DNA from: Alphaproteobacteria bacterium
Lineage (GTDB): Bacteria; Pseudomonadota; Alphaproteobacteria; Rhizobiales; JAKIUO01
Direction: 5' to 3'
Length of the DNA stretch: 39,887 nucleotides
Assembly: GCA_024280895.1 (NCBI GenBank)
Contig: JAJRPI010000061.1
Coordinates: 1-39,887, forward strand
The notes below the pieces were generated by a model. The model ran no database searches and was not told the DNA's origin. It saw only the letters and a program-made list of their open reading frames with translations. Positions 1-9,877 of this stretch are shown here, in pieces. The stretch's first letter is position 1. Each line of letters opens with the position of its first letter. Made by a program: the position numbers and the translations under genes.

Positions 1-1
1 C

Positions 2-438
2 TGGCGCGGGACGTTTAGAGCCGAATTCATAGCAATGGGTAAAAGCGGATTGATGGTTGGCCTTGTTGGTGCCTCGGGAATTGCTGCGTTCATTCCTGCA
101 CTCAAACTCACCACCATGGCCAATGTCGCCCTTATCTATGCTTCAGCCCCCATGCTGGCGGCACTTCTGGCCTGGTTGTGGATTGGTGAGCGGCAAAGCT
201 TCAAACTTGTCGCGGCGTGTTGTGCAACCTTTATCGGGGTTATCATCATTTTTCGGGGATCAATGGGCAGCATTAATTTTCAAGGCGATTTGCTCGCCCT
301 GTGGATGACGTGCGCTCTGGCTTTCATAATGGCGATTTATCGCCGCTATCCTGAGACCCCAGCGGCGGGACCGGCTGTATTGTCGTCGTTGATTTTGTTG
401 CCACCGGGTCTGTTGTTGGGGGAGCTATTTTCAGTATC
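2..438 (+). pseudogene. EamA/DMT-family permease, partial (both ends missing)
   Basis: The reading frame is already open at the window edge and runs in frame through the ATG at 35, so the 5' end lies outside the window. The translation is a chain of hydrophobic helices with the EamA-type segment ALKLTTMANVALIYASAP followed by GERQS, typical of the end of the first EamA repeat of drug/metabolite exporters. Similarity stops near residue 135, where the frame runs into an IS66 scrap. The second half of the transporter is therefore lost and it is almost certainly non-functional. Substrate unknown. Confidence 0.75.
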
Positions 439-600
439 GAAGATGACAACTGCACCCATTGCAGTGGAACACTTCACGAGATCGGCGAGAGCGTCAGCTA
501 AATGCTTAACTGGATACCCGACTTATTCAGGATGCAGACCGCGTTACCATACTCACCACCTTTGGCGGGCGGCGCATCAAAGTCAGTAGTGCACCTTTCG
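439..600 (+). mobile_element. IS66-family TnpC transposase fragment
   Basis: Translation from 439 gives EDDNCTHCSGTLHEIGESVS, a stop, then a stretch resembling LDxIPxxFR. This is the zinc-binding CxxC segment and following strand of IS66 TnpC transposases, which typically read CPxCxGxLHxIGEDVSERLDxIPAxFR. Only about 50 codons remain, with an in-frame stop. It lies exactly at the breakpoint between the truncated EamA gene and the hypB remnant, so it probably marks an old insertion and deletion. Confidence 0.65.
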
Positions 601-950
601 TGCAGATAAACACCGGAACCGGCTGTCATCTCGAAGTCGATGTGGTGATGGCCGGTTTTGTTCGACCTGGGTGAGAGCGCCAAGGTGGTGATTTTGTCGA
701 TTACCGAAGGCGAAGACAAACCGCTCAAATATCCTCATATGTTCCAGGCATCGCAATTGATGTTGTTCAAAAAAACCGATCTGCTGCCGCATCTTGATTT
801 TGATGTGGAAAAGTGTTTGGAGTAAGCCTGCGAGGTTAATCCGGATATTGAAGTCATCCGGCTTTCAGCAAAAGTGGCGAGGGCATGGATGAATGGTATG
901 TTTGGTTGGAAAAACACAGTAAACAGGTGCACGAACAGGTATTTGCTTAG
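600..950 (+). pseudogene. hypB: hypB remnant (hydrogenase nickel-insertion GTPase)
   Basis: Three pieces in different frames reconstruct the C-terminal half of HypB: VQINTGTGCHLE (about 600-635), then [20 protein letters not shown] and the region through [20 protein letters not shown] (about 664-822), then a piece ending KQVHEQVFA at 950. An internal deletion has removed the part between the GTGCHLE segment and the DLGE segment. A TAA replaces an expected tyrosine codon near 823, and there is a frameshift near 872 (SAK/SGEG). HypB loads nickel into [NiFe]-hydrogenase; this copy is dead. The NiCoT-like gene follows 12 bp downstream, so the two were probably once an operon. Confidence 0.8.
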
Positions 951-962
951 AGGTATCTGATT

Positions 963-1676
963 ATGATTTCAATTTTATTTTTAGGGTTTTTACTGGGTAT
1001 GCGTCACGCCGTTGAAGCGGACCATATTGCCGCCGTTGCCTCGCTGTCATCGCGCACCAATTCAATCTGGGAGGGGGTGCGGCAGGGGGCTGCCTGGGGG
1101 CTGGGACACACACTCACTCTGTTTCTTTTCGGCTCTATTGTACTTTTTGTCACCAATATCGTGCCCGAACAAATAGTCCGCGGCATCGAATTTACCGTCG
1201 GCCTCATGTTGATTGTTCTGGGAGGCGATGTGCTCAGGCATGTGATCCGCGACCGCGTTCATTTTCACACCCACACCCATAGTCAACTCGATAGTTCTGA
1301 CACACGCCACTTCCATGCCCATTCTCACAAAGGTGAAAAAAAACACGATCATAATGCAGCCGACCACCAGCATGCACACCCGCGAGGGTTTCCGATTCGC
1401 GCCCTGCTGGTTGGTTTGATGCACGGTATGGCGGGTTCAGCTGCCTTGATTTTGCTGACCCTGCGAACCCTGTCCTCACCCTGGCTCGGTTTAGTCTATA
1501 TTGCAGTGTTCGGCATTGGCTCCATTGCCGGAATGGCGCTGTTTTCCATCGTCATCTCAATTCCCCTGAGAGCCACCCGCCACATGACAGTGGTGTACAA
1601 CAGCTTGCAGACAACCATCGGTGTTGCCACTATCGCCCTGGGCATATTCATTCTGGTTCAAAATTCCAGCGCTTAA
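963..1676 (+). CDS. Nickel/cobalt-type transporter (NiCoT/UreH-like permease)
   Basis: A 237-residue polytopic membrane protein of about six helices. Near the N-terminus it has LGMRHAVEADHIAAV, matching the metal-recognition signature of NiCoT permeases (RHAxDADHI). A cytoplasmic loop at roughly residues 100-142 is very histidine-rich (HFHTHTHS, HFHAHSHK, HQHAHP), as expected for a nickel/cobalt-binding loop. It is shorter than classical HoxN/NixA (about 330-350 residues). The start is supported by GAGG about 10 bases upstream. It directly follows the hypB remnant, so it probably once supplied nickel for hydrogenase maturation. It is intact and could still serve nickel or cobalt uptake, and cobalt would be useful to the corrinoid enzymes of the island (inference). 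Confidence 0.75.
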   Translation: MISILFLGFLLGMRHAVEADHIAAVASLSSRTNSIWEGVRQGAAWGLGHTLTLFLFGSIVLFVTNIVPEQIVRGIEFTVGLMLIVLGGDVLRHVIRDRVHFHTHTHSQLDSSDTRHFHAHSHKGEKKHDHNAADHQHAHPRGFPIRALLVGLMHGMAGSAALILLTLRTLSSPWLGLVYIAVFGIGSIAGMALFSIVISIPLRATRHMTVVYNSLQTTIGVATIALGIFILVQNSSA

Positions 1677-1724
1677 TCGGGTGGCAAAAACAATTTTCTG
1701 ATTTAAATAATGTGCTCTACCACA

Positions 1725-4350
1725 TCAATATGAAAGACCCATGCATCGCATTACAATCAAAGGCCTGGCACAGAACCAGGCTCTGGCCAGGTAATGTTGA
1801 AAAAATTTGCCAAGGAGAAGTTCGGATATATCGTTTGATTTAAAGGAAACATGGGCAACCGAAGCGGGTGCGTCAGCAATTTTGCGGATATTGCCCCAGG
1901 TTTGTTTGTAATTTGGCAGGATCAACTCGTTGACGCCTGCATTTACCACATTGCCCTGTGCCCCTTTGGGATGACCAAACTGCATGAAGGTTTCGCCGCG
2001 TTTGGCTGAAGGGGTTGGATAGGCCATTGCCTGAGTTGCTCCAGCTTCATTGTAAACTTCAACCAGGTCACCGGCACCAAGGCCAAGTTCACTCATGTCA
2101 TCGGGGTGCATCTCAATGCCGGGATAAGGTGCCCGGTCCATGACAAACTCATTGTCCTGGTCAAGGAACATATTCTGCCAGGCAAGGTTGGTGCGGCCAT
2201 TATTGATCAGGAAGGCATACTTGTCCTTCTGTGCCTGCTTACCGGGGGCCTGCAAACCACGCCACGGTGCATCAATAAACTTGGCTTTGCCGTTTTCGGT
2301 TGAAAACACTCCATCAGTATACAACCTCGTGGTACCAACAATGTTTTCGCCATCCAGGCCGGTTGGCGGTTCCTGGAAACCATTGGTTCCCATGGCCCGC
2401 AGCCGTTCATAGGTGACAAATTTACCGCCACCAGCGTTCTTGCGATAGCCGTCTTCAAAAGCATCTTCTTCTGTTTTCCAGTCATAGCCCTTGAACTGGT
2501 CAGTATAACTGGCCTTACCCATATCTCGCAGAACACGTTCCATGTTCTGGGCAATGCCCGCTGCAATCAAGCAATCTGGCCTGGAGATTCCTGGAGGGTC
2601 CATGTATTTCTCGGTTATACGCATACGGCGTTCCCCGTTCATGGAGGTGAGGTTCATCTCGCCCGCCTGTGCGGCTGGCAGGATCACATGGGCATTCTGG
2701 CCGATCTGGCTGTGAATGATTTCCATGTTGACGACAAACAGGCCGCCTTCGCGGATTGCGGTAACGATGGCATCAACCAGTTCCTGGCGCGCACCGCCAG
2801 CAGCAGCGTCAATGGCATCCTTGACCTTGTCGGCGCGTCTTTTGTGATTCCGCTTGAATTCGGAAGCATTAAGCGTGGTCTTGTAATGATCACAGGCCCA
2901 GATGTGATGCACACTGCCTTTGCTGGCCAATAACAACTGATCCACATAGGCGGCGGGACGGCCCACATGGGCATCAGACGGGCGCACATATCCTTCCTGA
3001 TGACCACCGAGGCGCACACAGCCACCACCAAGACGGCCGATATTGCCGGTGGCAAGGGAGATGTTTACCAGCGCGCCATTGGTGCGGTAGTTGTCATTGC
3101 CCCAGATGATGCCTTTTTCATACCCGATCATGGTACGGCGACGGGCACCGCCTTGTTTGGGTTTGGCAATCCATTCAGCGGCCTTGACGATATCATCACC
3201 GGAAATGCCGGTAATTTTAGTAGCTTCTTCCAGGGAAATCCGGCACCCGTCAACAGCGGCGGCAAAGTTGGTCAGGTGACCAGGGTTTGAATCAGCCACA
3301 CCACGTGCCGGATAAAGTGCTGGACGGGCGGGAGCATCTTTGATGGTAGATTTGGCAATGAAATCCTTGTCAATCCAGCCCCTGTCAGCAATTACCGTGA
3401 AAATGGCATTCAGCAGGGCAAGATCGGTGCCGGAATTCAAGGCCAGATGCAGCACGTTTTCCTTACCGGCCTCTGCCTCAGCGGCGCCAACTGTAACGGT
3501 GCGGCGCGGGTCAATGAAAATGATTTTAGCAGCGGCATGAGGCTCGCCCGGCATCATTTTCTTTTTCTTGTCAATGGTTGTGCCGCGCAGGTTGAAGACC
3601 CAGTGATTAAGGAAATAGTTCGATTGAGTTTCAAGCGGGTTGCAACCTACGGGCACCAGAGTGTCGGCCAGTTCGGCATCCTCGTAAGCATTGTTCAACT
3701 CACCACACCCATATCGCGGGTGGCATGAACTTCCGAATTATATGCAGGCCGGTTGTGGATGCGGCAATTTTTAATCTTCATCGAGTCGAAATAAAGTTTG
3801 CCGGTACCCCAGGTGTTTTCATAACCACCGGCGGAACCACCATGGTCAAACATCGAAACGAAAAGCTCGTCTTCGCCTTTGTCGACAACCACTTTTGCGG
3901 TTACGCGGGCAACCAGGTCAAGGGCATCATCCCAACTCGTTGGGACCCAGGTTCCATAGCGCCAAACCAGCGGGTCAGTCAGCCGCTGCTGCTGGGTACC
4001 ACGGACTTTGGAATACTGATTTTCAGCCATGCGGCCACCGCGGATTGAGCCAAGCCCCGAGTTCACAACACAACCGACATCCGGTTTGATAACCAGATGC
4101 ACATCCTTGCCATCCTGCTGAACCACATTATACATGGCAGGCGCATACCAGGCTTCGGTATTGGCATCCTGCTGTTTGCCCAGATCGACGCCAAAGGCGT
4201 TTTTGGACGGTGCTGTGCCACCTTGTTTATTTACGGCCAGCTGTAAGCCTTGTAGCCGCAACCAACAATGCAATAGTGGCAGGTGACGGTTTGCACTTTT
4301 GCATCAGCCGGTGCGATGGGCAAACGGTCGGTTTGTCTTTTATAAGCCAT
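1725..4350 (-). pseudogene. aioA: Arsenite oxidase large subunit AioA, frameshifted (canonical type)
   Basis: The gene starts at the ATG complementary to 4350, with a GGGAG ribosome site. The N-terminus carries the [3Fe-4S] motif CHYCIVGCGY. The frame breaks near 4236 (SWP/VNKQGG) and again near 3703 (DMGV/ELNNAYEDAEL). Each break is explained by one missing G. The remaining 650 codons are clean and closely resemble known AioA, including HNRPAYNSE and RLGGHQEGY, which hold the residues lining the arsenite site. The C-terminus runs about 35 residues past the usual end, so the native stop seems lost. It was a periplasmic molybdenum arsenite oxidase; it now appears dead unless the two breaks are sequencing errors. 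Confidence 0.88.
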
Positions 4351-4368
4351 TTTTAAAATTCTCCCTGA

Positions 4369-4812
4369 TCAAAGTACGTTGCTGAGATGGCCGTAAAGCA
4401 ACTCATCCACACCTTCGGCATAGATGTCGCCTTTGGCGTCCACACGCAGCATGTATTGCGGTAGGTTGCTGGTCGCCTAACCATGGATCTGTTGTCCGCC
4501 GGCTTCAGAATCAAAGCGCGAATAATGGCCGGGACAGTTGAAGCTGCGATCTTCGCCATTGTAGTTCAACGGAAAACCCTTGTGCGGGCAGACAGTCGAA
4601 AACCCGACAATGTCACCATCTGGGCCAACACCACCTTCGACACGCTTGCCAAGTTTCAGCAAGACACCAGGGGCGTCACCATCTGGATAGGCGACCTCCA
4701 TTGGCTCATTGATTTTGAGATTACTAATATTACCAAGTCGGTTGACCGGATAGTCAACCAGCGCACCACCGTCTTTTGCCCGCGCTTGTGATGGCATGAC
4801 CATTGCGGACAA
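4369..4812 (-). pseudogene. aioB: Arsenite oxidase Rieske subunit AioB, truncated with nonsense codon
   Basis: The translation shows a Rieske protein with CPHKGF and CPGH cluster motifs (ligands C, H, C, H) and the AioB-type ending DIYAEGVDELLYGHLSNVL. The twin-arginine signal peptide is missing: similarity begins with the tail of the signal (SAMVMPSQARA) at 4812, where an IS66 fragment abuts. A TAG at 4477-4479 sits where related proteins have glutamine (GQAT), a CAG-to-TAG change. The frame continues for another 36 codons to a TGA at 4369. It lies immediately upstream of the broken aioA on the same strand, so this was an aioBA operon. Confidence 0.88.
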
Positions 4813-5039
4813 ATATCAGGCCGGTGGCCGATAATCTCGTCCGGGTTGTCATGCAGAGCACGGTTGCAGCCCTTGTGCCTGGGCTTTGCACCGCCCGGTT
4901 TGGCATGTTCACGTCGCGCTTTCCTGTCAGTAGAAGGTGGTTTGGATGATGTCCGCGACGTCTTCAGCGGGCGCTGCAACTTCAGCACCAAATCAACAAG
5001 CTGTTGCTTGCTCAGCTTTTCCAAATCACCGCGTTCCAT
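4803..5039 (-). mobile_element. IS66-family transposase TnpC N-terminal fragment
   Basis: From the ATG at 5039, about 79 codons match the N-terminal region of IS66 TnpC: LSKQQLVDLVLKLQRP, then TSRTSSKPPSTDRKARREHA, PGGAKPRHKG and ALHDNPDEIIGHRPDICP. The similarity stops abruptly at about 4802, where the frame runs into the aioB remnant out of frame. The insertion or recombination that left this fragment evidently removed the aioB promoter and signal peptide. Confidence 0.85.
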
Positions 5040-5051
5040 TAGCCCGTTGAT

Positions 5052-6263
5052 TCAGAGTATCACCGATTCGACAAGGGGTGGGTAATTACGATTTTTCCAG
5101 CAATCGCTAATTTCCTTCACCAGAAAATCGCGCAGGACGTCAATCCGGCGCGAAGGGCGCAATTCAATAGGATAGACGAAATAAATCGGTATTTTTGGCC
5201 CCTCAATTTCCGGTAAAATTTCAACCAGTTGTTCGCTTCGCTCGGTCATGTAAAATGGCAGTGCCGCAATCCCCATTCCGCTCTCAACGGCCCGGTAAAT
5301 GCCATAGACACTGTTAACTTGCAAAGCGGGTTCACGCATTTCACCGTCGTTCATCCCCTCGCTTAAAATCCAGTTGATCTGCTCAATCGGAGAGGGGGAC
5401 ATAGCTTCTCCATAAACGATTAAGTCATGCTCTGTCAGATCTGATATATCCTTCGGGGCTCCATGTTTCTCGATATAATCTTGTGAGGCATAGATTTTAT
5501 ATGCGAAGGAATCAATATAACGCTGAATCAGGTCCAGTTCTGTCGGCATCTGAAATCGAATGGCACAATCAGCCTCGCAACTTTGAAGATCGAGTTCAAT
5601 TCCGTCAACCAGGAGCAGAGAAACCTGAATATCCGGGAACATCTGATGGAATTTGTTTATCCGTGAGGTCAACCATGCAGACCCGAAACCTGTCGTCGTG
5701 GTGATCCGTAATGGACCTTCTGGTGCAATGCGTATTTCGTTCAATCGCGCTAGACCAAGCATGAGATTTTGCGACATTTGAGTGACGGTTTTGTAGAAAA
5801 ATTCTCCGGGTTCCGTCAGGACCAAACCGCCACTGCTGCGAATAAACAGGGAGGCACCAATCTGTTTTTCAAGTGCTGAAATCTGCCGGCTCACGGCCGA
5901 CTGACTCAAGTTAATCTCGTAACCTGCTTTGGTAAAACTACCAACTTTGGTGACAATCTTAAATGTACGTAACCGGTTCCAATCAATGTCTTCATCAACG
6001 CAATTACGCCAAAAAGTAAGACCTCGCGGGGCATCAACAGGACCGCGTAACCCGGCCGCAGTTCCGTTGGCCAACTGGAACCAGCAGGTAACGTCTTCTT
6101 CGTATCCGGGCCAATCTTTGAAAGGTGCAGAGTGGAAGGGACGTGGCGCGCCTGTCGCCATGAACATATTGATTACACTGCATGAAAGGTGTTCCGCAGG
6201 CGCGGAATTCATAAGTTTAACTGGCACGCACTGGTTTTCAAGAATCTTGCGTAACTCTGGCAT
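5052..6263 (-). CDS. LysR-family transcriptional regulator with long N-terminal extension
   Basis: Residues from about 94 onward form a normal LysR regulator: a winged helix-turn-helix (DWNRLRTFKIVTKVGSFTKAG, LSQSAVSRQISALEKQIG) followed by a periplasmic-binding-like effector domain. Ahead of this sit about 93 residues (including SAPAEHLSCSVINMF and FKDWPGYEEDVTCWFQLANG) that LysR proteins do not normally have and that I do not recognise. No ATG, GTG or TTG occurs in frame just before the helix-turn-helix. The ATG at 6263 has a good GGAAGG site 7 bases upstream, so the extension is probably translated. It may regulate the neighbouring minus-strand methyltransferase or the divergent molybdoenzyme genes; the effector is unknown. 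Confidence 0.8.
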   Translation of the reverse strand: MPELRKILENQCVPVKLMNSAPAEHLSCSVINMFMATGAPRPFHSAPFKDWPGYEEDVTCWFQLANGTAAGLRGPVDAPRGLTFWRNCVDEDIDWNRLRTFKIVTKVGSFTKAGYEINLSQSAVSRQISALEKQIGASLFIRSSGGLVLTEPGEFFYKTVTQMSQNLMLGLARLNEIRIAPEGPLRITTTTGFGSAWLTSRINKFHQMFPDIQVSLLLVDGIELDLQSCEADCAIRFQMPTELDLIQRYIDSFAYKIYASQDYIEKHGAPKDISDLTEHDLIVYGEAMSPSPIEQINWILSEGMNDGEMREPALQVNSVYGIYRAVESGMGIAALPFYMTERSEQLVEILPEIEGPKIPIYFVYPIELRPSRRIDVLRDFLVKEISDCWKNRNYPPLVESVIL

Positions 6264-6483
6264 CAACCCACCTTCCGGTAGTCTACATCCTGTCAGGTCA
6301 AGACCGGATCATCGTTATCTGCTTCTTTGAGCCATATAAAGATAGAAGGATAGGATTTAGGAGGAAAAACTACAAACAATTAATTCCAAAATTCATACAA
6401 ATCATCTTAAGTGACGGGTTTAACCTCTTCACCCCAACCGTACAGAAGGGGGTGGTAGGGGAAATTCCCGCGTGAAAACTTCT

Positions 6484-7503
6484 TTATGCTGCTTTGATTT
6501 TAGCTTGGGCACGCACATATTTGAGAAATTTCAATCCGTACTCATCAACCGCAGTCATCACATCGGCAGCAAGCTGATATTCGTCTTCATCGACAGGCGG
6601 ACTGAGCAATTCGTCAAGCGGGTTCATGATCGGGTCAATCATCAAAGCATCGCAACCAGCCTCAATTGACAGCCTGATGAAAGCATCATTCAACAGTTTT
6701 CGGCGGGGCAGACCAAAAGAAACATTGGAGAGCCCGCCAAAAATGTGCACGTCGGGGAAGTTTGTTCGTAGCTCGCGAACGGCATCAAGATAATGGTTGC
6801 CATAATCAGGACCGGCACCAATTGGAAAGACCAGCGGATCAAGAAAACGGTCACTCATCGGCACATTACGGTCATCCATCATCCGCATTAGTCTGGACAG
6901 GTTTTCGACGCGCTCTGCAGCATTTTGGGGCATGCCGGATTGCCCTGAACCATTGGCGAAGATTTTTGCTCCGGCCTCCATACCAATGTCGATCAGCACT
7001 TCACGGCCCGGCTCGAGATTGACCGAATTGACCGACGGACGGGTAAGCGACATGTCATAGGCATCAAGACCCGCGCGAATGGTGGCGGGATCGGAACTGT
7101 CAATGGAATACTGGACTGTGGGACAGATTTTCTGCGCGGTCCTGACGATCCAGCGCATGAATTCGTGGCGCTCTTCCGGATATACCGAAAGCTCATCAAC
7201 GCACAGGTCAATAATGCTGGCCCCGGCGTTGACCTGAGCCATGATCGCCCATGTCAGGAAACCGAGTTCCTGATTGCGTACACCTTGACCGATATGGCCG
7301 ATACGGGTGCCCGGTATCTTTTTTTCGTCCTCAGGATATTCAGATGTAATATCCAGCATACCCTCGACACCGTCGAGGCCAGCATAGCGCCAGTAAACTT
7401 TGCCATCACGCTTGACGATGTTTTTAGAATCGGCGCGAATTCGCCGCGTCGTGTTGATGTTCTCACCAATCACAATCAATTGTGCATCATTCAACTTTAC
7501 CAT
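6484..7503 (-). CDS. Pterin-binding methyltransferase (MeTr/AcsE/MtrH-like, methyl-THF:corrinoid)
   Basis: A 339-residue dihydropteroate-synthase-like TIM barrel. The N-terminus IVIGENINTTRR, central SIDSSDPATIRAGL with SVNSVNLEPGRE, and C-terminal GGLSNVSFGLPRRKLLNDAF are hallmarks of methyltetrahydrofolate:corrinoid methyltransferases such as AcsE and the MtvA/MtrH-like enzymes. It would pass a methyl group between a corrinoid protein and tetrahydrofolate in the cytoplasm. The start has AGGAGA 7 bases upstream. It is divergent from the molybdoenzyme operon. In this island it is the natural link between the two corrinoid proteins and the MetF-like reductase at 29.4 kb. Confidence 0.85.
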   Translation of the reverse strand: MVKLNDAQLIVIGENINTTRRIRADSKNIVKRDGKVYWRYAGLDGVEGMLDITSEYPEDEKKIPGTRIGHIGQGVRNQELGFLTWAIMAQVNAGASIIDLCVDELSVYPEERHEFMRWIVRTAQKICPTVQYSIDSSDPATIRAGLDAYDMSLTRPSVNSVNLEPGREVLIDIGMEAGAKIFANGSGQSGMPQNAAERVENLSRLMRMMDDRNVPMSDRFLDPLVFPIGAGPDYGNHYLDAVRELRTNFPDVHIFGGLSNVSFGLPRRKLLNDAFIRLSIEAGCDALMIDPIMNPLDELLSPPVDEDEYQLAADVMTAVDEYGLKFLKYVRAQAKIKAA

Positions 7504-7587
7504 GGATGTCTCCTAATAAGCACTGCTTCGGAACGGAGCGCGTGTCTTTACGGCGGGCTCTAAAGCTAACAGATGCCGCACCGGCCA

Positions 7588-7677
7588 GCCCATGCGCGAT
7601 GGGCAGGGGGGGTATTCAGGCAGCGCGGCTGATTGTCCATGACGATGTGCCCTGGTTCATGTACCCTTGCAGGGTAC
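7588..7677. promoter_or_regulatory. Divergent intergenic region with two inverted repeats
   Basis: The 250 bp between the minus-strand methyltransferase and the plus-strand molybdoenzyme hold two perfect short inverted repeats. One is GCCCAT-5-ATGGGC at 7588-7604 and the other GTACCC-5-GGGTAC at 7661-7677. A G-run motif GGGGGGGTATTC lies at 7606-7617 and recurs upstream of other genes in the window. They are plausible operators for the divergent promoters; which regulator binds is unknown. Confidence 0.4.
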
Positions 7678-7754
7678 GATGCTTTTAGGTGATTGGATAT
7701 TCTTGTACGACTGCCCGAGTGATGTCGGGATGAATATGAGGGGAAGGAGAAATC

Positions 7755-9863
7755 ATGACCCGTCAAATACAACTCGCTGATCGAATTGCCAAGATCAAGG
7801 GTGCAGAAGTCATCAAGAGTTTTTGTTATACCTGCCCGTGGACCTGTCCGACCGAAGTTTATGTTCGGGATGGAAAGGTGGTTTATCACAAAGGCAATGC
7901 AGAAGCACCGAACAACATCGGCTCGAGATGTGCAAAAGGCATGGCGAGCTGGTGGATGAGCCAGGACCCCGACCGCCTCAAGCACCCGATGCTGCGAACC
8001 AATGCGAAAGGCCAGCGCGGGGAATTCAAACGCATATCCTGGGACGAGGCGTTTACGTTTATTGCTGACAAGCTGAAACTGATCGCAGAGAAATGGGGCC
8101 CCGAAGCCGTAGCCTTGACCTGCCATCATGATCCCAATACCGTTTTCTACCATCATCTGCTGCGCGACCTTTATGGCTCTCCAAACATGTACACGCATAC
8201 TTCAGGATGCGAACAGGACCGCCGCGCTGCGTGTCTCAATCTGTTTGGCCATGTCTTTCCGATGCATGATTTTGCCAATTCGAAATATGTCATCTTATGG
8301 GGCATGAATATGCTCGGTGCCAATCAGGGCCTGTTTGAAAGCCGTGGTCTTCTGGAAGCTAAAATGCGCGGGTGCAAGCTGGTGGTCATTGATCCGGCCT
8401 TTACCGAGACTGCGCAAAAAGCCGATGAATGGCTGCCGATCAAGCCCGGCACGGACGGCGCGCTGGCGCTTGCAATGTGTCAGGTGATTATTGATGACGG
8501 ATTGCAGGACAAGGACTTCACAGATCGTTACTGCGAAGGTTTTGATGGTTTTGGCGCTCATCTTGACCAAAAGGGCTATACACCGGAATGGGCGGCGGAA
8601 ATCTGCGGAATTGACGCCGCTACCATCCGCCGGATTGCTCGGGAATTCGCCACAACGAAACCGGCAATTTCAACAATCTTTAAAGGTTCGGGTTATTACA
8701 CCAACGGGCATGATGCCGGGCGAGCCTGCTACATACTTGATGCCATTACCGGCCAGGTTGATGGCGTGGGTAATTTGCTTCTGAAAGACTGGGCAGCCGT
8801 TGGAGCGCCACTGAACATTCCCAAAAAAGCCATGCGGAAGCCTAAAAAGGAACCGCTGCATATCGCTATGGGCTATCCACTGGCACCGGATTTACCGAAC
8901 GCGCGTCTTCCCGATGCGGTGATTGAAGGTGATCCTTACCCGGTGAAGGGATTGTTTGTCCAGGCAACCAATCCGGTGATGAGTGATCCTAACCGCGACC
9001 GGGTTATGGAGATGTTCGCGAAACTGGAACTTTCTGTGTGCTGTGACGTATTGATGAGTGAGACCGCGCTTGAGTGCGATATTGTACTGCCGGAAACCTC
9101 ATTTTTCGAACACGCCGAAATTCGTCAGGGCCTGTGGCTGGGGGCGCAGGCGATTCTGTGCCAGCCGGCAATTGCACCGGTGGGAGAATCCAAACCGCCC
9201 TATGACATCGCCAAAGGCATTGCCGCGCAGATGGGTTGGGGAAAGCATTTCGATTTTGAAAGCTGGGAGGACTGGGCCGCGACAATGATTGCCGATCTGC
9301 CAGTCGGGCTTGATGAGTTGAAGGAAAAAGGGTTTTGGGCCGCAGCGCCGGTGTACGACAAGCTAGGTAATGGCTTGGAAACCAAGTCGGGAAAAATTGA
9401 AATCTTCTCCCACGCCTATGCGGATGCCGGTTTCAATCCCTATCCGGATTTTGTCCAGCGCACGGTTATTCCCGACGACGATTACCCCTTGCAGGTTACC
9501 CATGCCAAATTGTCGATGCATTGCAATTTAGTCACTCAAAACAACCCGCTTTTGATGGAGATTTGCTCGGAAAACTGGGTTGAGATCAACAGTGCGGATG
9601 CGCGTATTTATGGCATCGAGGATGACATGATGGTGATTATAGAATCACCAAAAGACTCAATTACCATTCGTGCCAAAGTGGTTGAAGGACTGATCCCCGG
9701 TGCCGTATCAATTCGCCACGGTCACGGGTTCGGGCACTGGGCGATGGGGCGTATTGCCAAGGGAAAGGGTGCTCATTCCAACAACCTTATGGATAGCCAT
9801 ACAAACCCTGTCACCGGTGCCAATTGTTACAATGAATGCAAGGTCCGGGTTCAGCCAGCCTGA
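7755..9863 (+). CDS. DMSO-reductase-family molybdopterin oxidoreductase, cytoplasmic, Cys-ligand type
   Basis: 702 residues with the complete domain order of the family: an N-terminal [4Fe-4S] site (C24, C27, C31, C59), the molybdopterin-binding core and the C-terminal molydop-binding domain (ending SHTNPVTGANCYNECKVRV). C152 in THTSGCEQDRR is at the position of the molybdenum ligand, as in PsrA/PhsA/ArrA-like enzymes. No twin-arginine or other signal peptide precedes the cluster, so it should act in the cytoplasm. The start has GAAGGAGA upstream. The gene for a four-cluster ferredoxin subunit follows at once, and ArsR-ArsD and ArsA come next, pointing to an arsenic-linked redox reaction. I cannot assign the substrate; reduction of a pentavalent (methyl)arsenical is one possibility. 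Confidence 0.85.
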   Translation: MTRQIQLADRIAKIKGAEVIKSFCYTCPWTCPTEVYVRDGKVVYHKGNAEAPNNIGSRCAKGMASWWMSQDPDRLKHPMLRTNAKGQRGEFKRISWDEAFTFIADKLKLIAEKWGPEAVALTCHHDPNTVFYHHLLRDLYGSPNMYTHTSGCEQDRRAACLNLFGHVFPMHDFANSKYVILWGMNMLGANQGLFESRGLLEAKMRGCKLVVIDPAFTETAQKADEWLPIKPGTDGALALAMCQVIIDDGLQDKDFTDRYCEGFDGFGAHLDQKGYTPEWAAEICGIDAATIRRIAREFATTKPAISTIFKGSGYYTNGHDAGRACYILDAITGQVDGVGNLLLKDWAAVGAPLNIPKKAMRKPKKEPLHIAMGYPLAPDLPNARLPDAVIEGDPYPVKGLFVQATNPVMSDPNRDRVMEMFAKLELSVCCDVLMSETALECDIVLPETSFFEHAEIRQGLWLGAQAILCQPAIAPVGESKPPYDIAKGIAAQMGWGKHFDFESWEDWAATMIADLPVGLDELKEKGFWAAAPVYDKLGNGLETKSGKIEIFSHAYADAGFNPYPDFVQRTVIPDDDYPLQVTHAKLSMHCNLVTQNNPLLMEICSENWVEINSADARIYGIEDDMMVIIESPKDSITIRAKVVEGLIPGAVSIRHGHGFGHWAMGRIAKGKGAHSNNLMDSHTNPVTGANCYNECKVRVQPA

Positions 9864-9877
9864 GGGAGGTTAAGAAA

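Noticed and set aside
7566-8198. 210-codon open frame on the minus strand
   Set aside because: It is antisense to the start of the molybdoenzyme gene, has no ribosome site or family resemblance, and the sense protein is certain.
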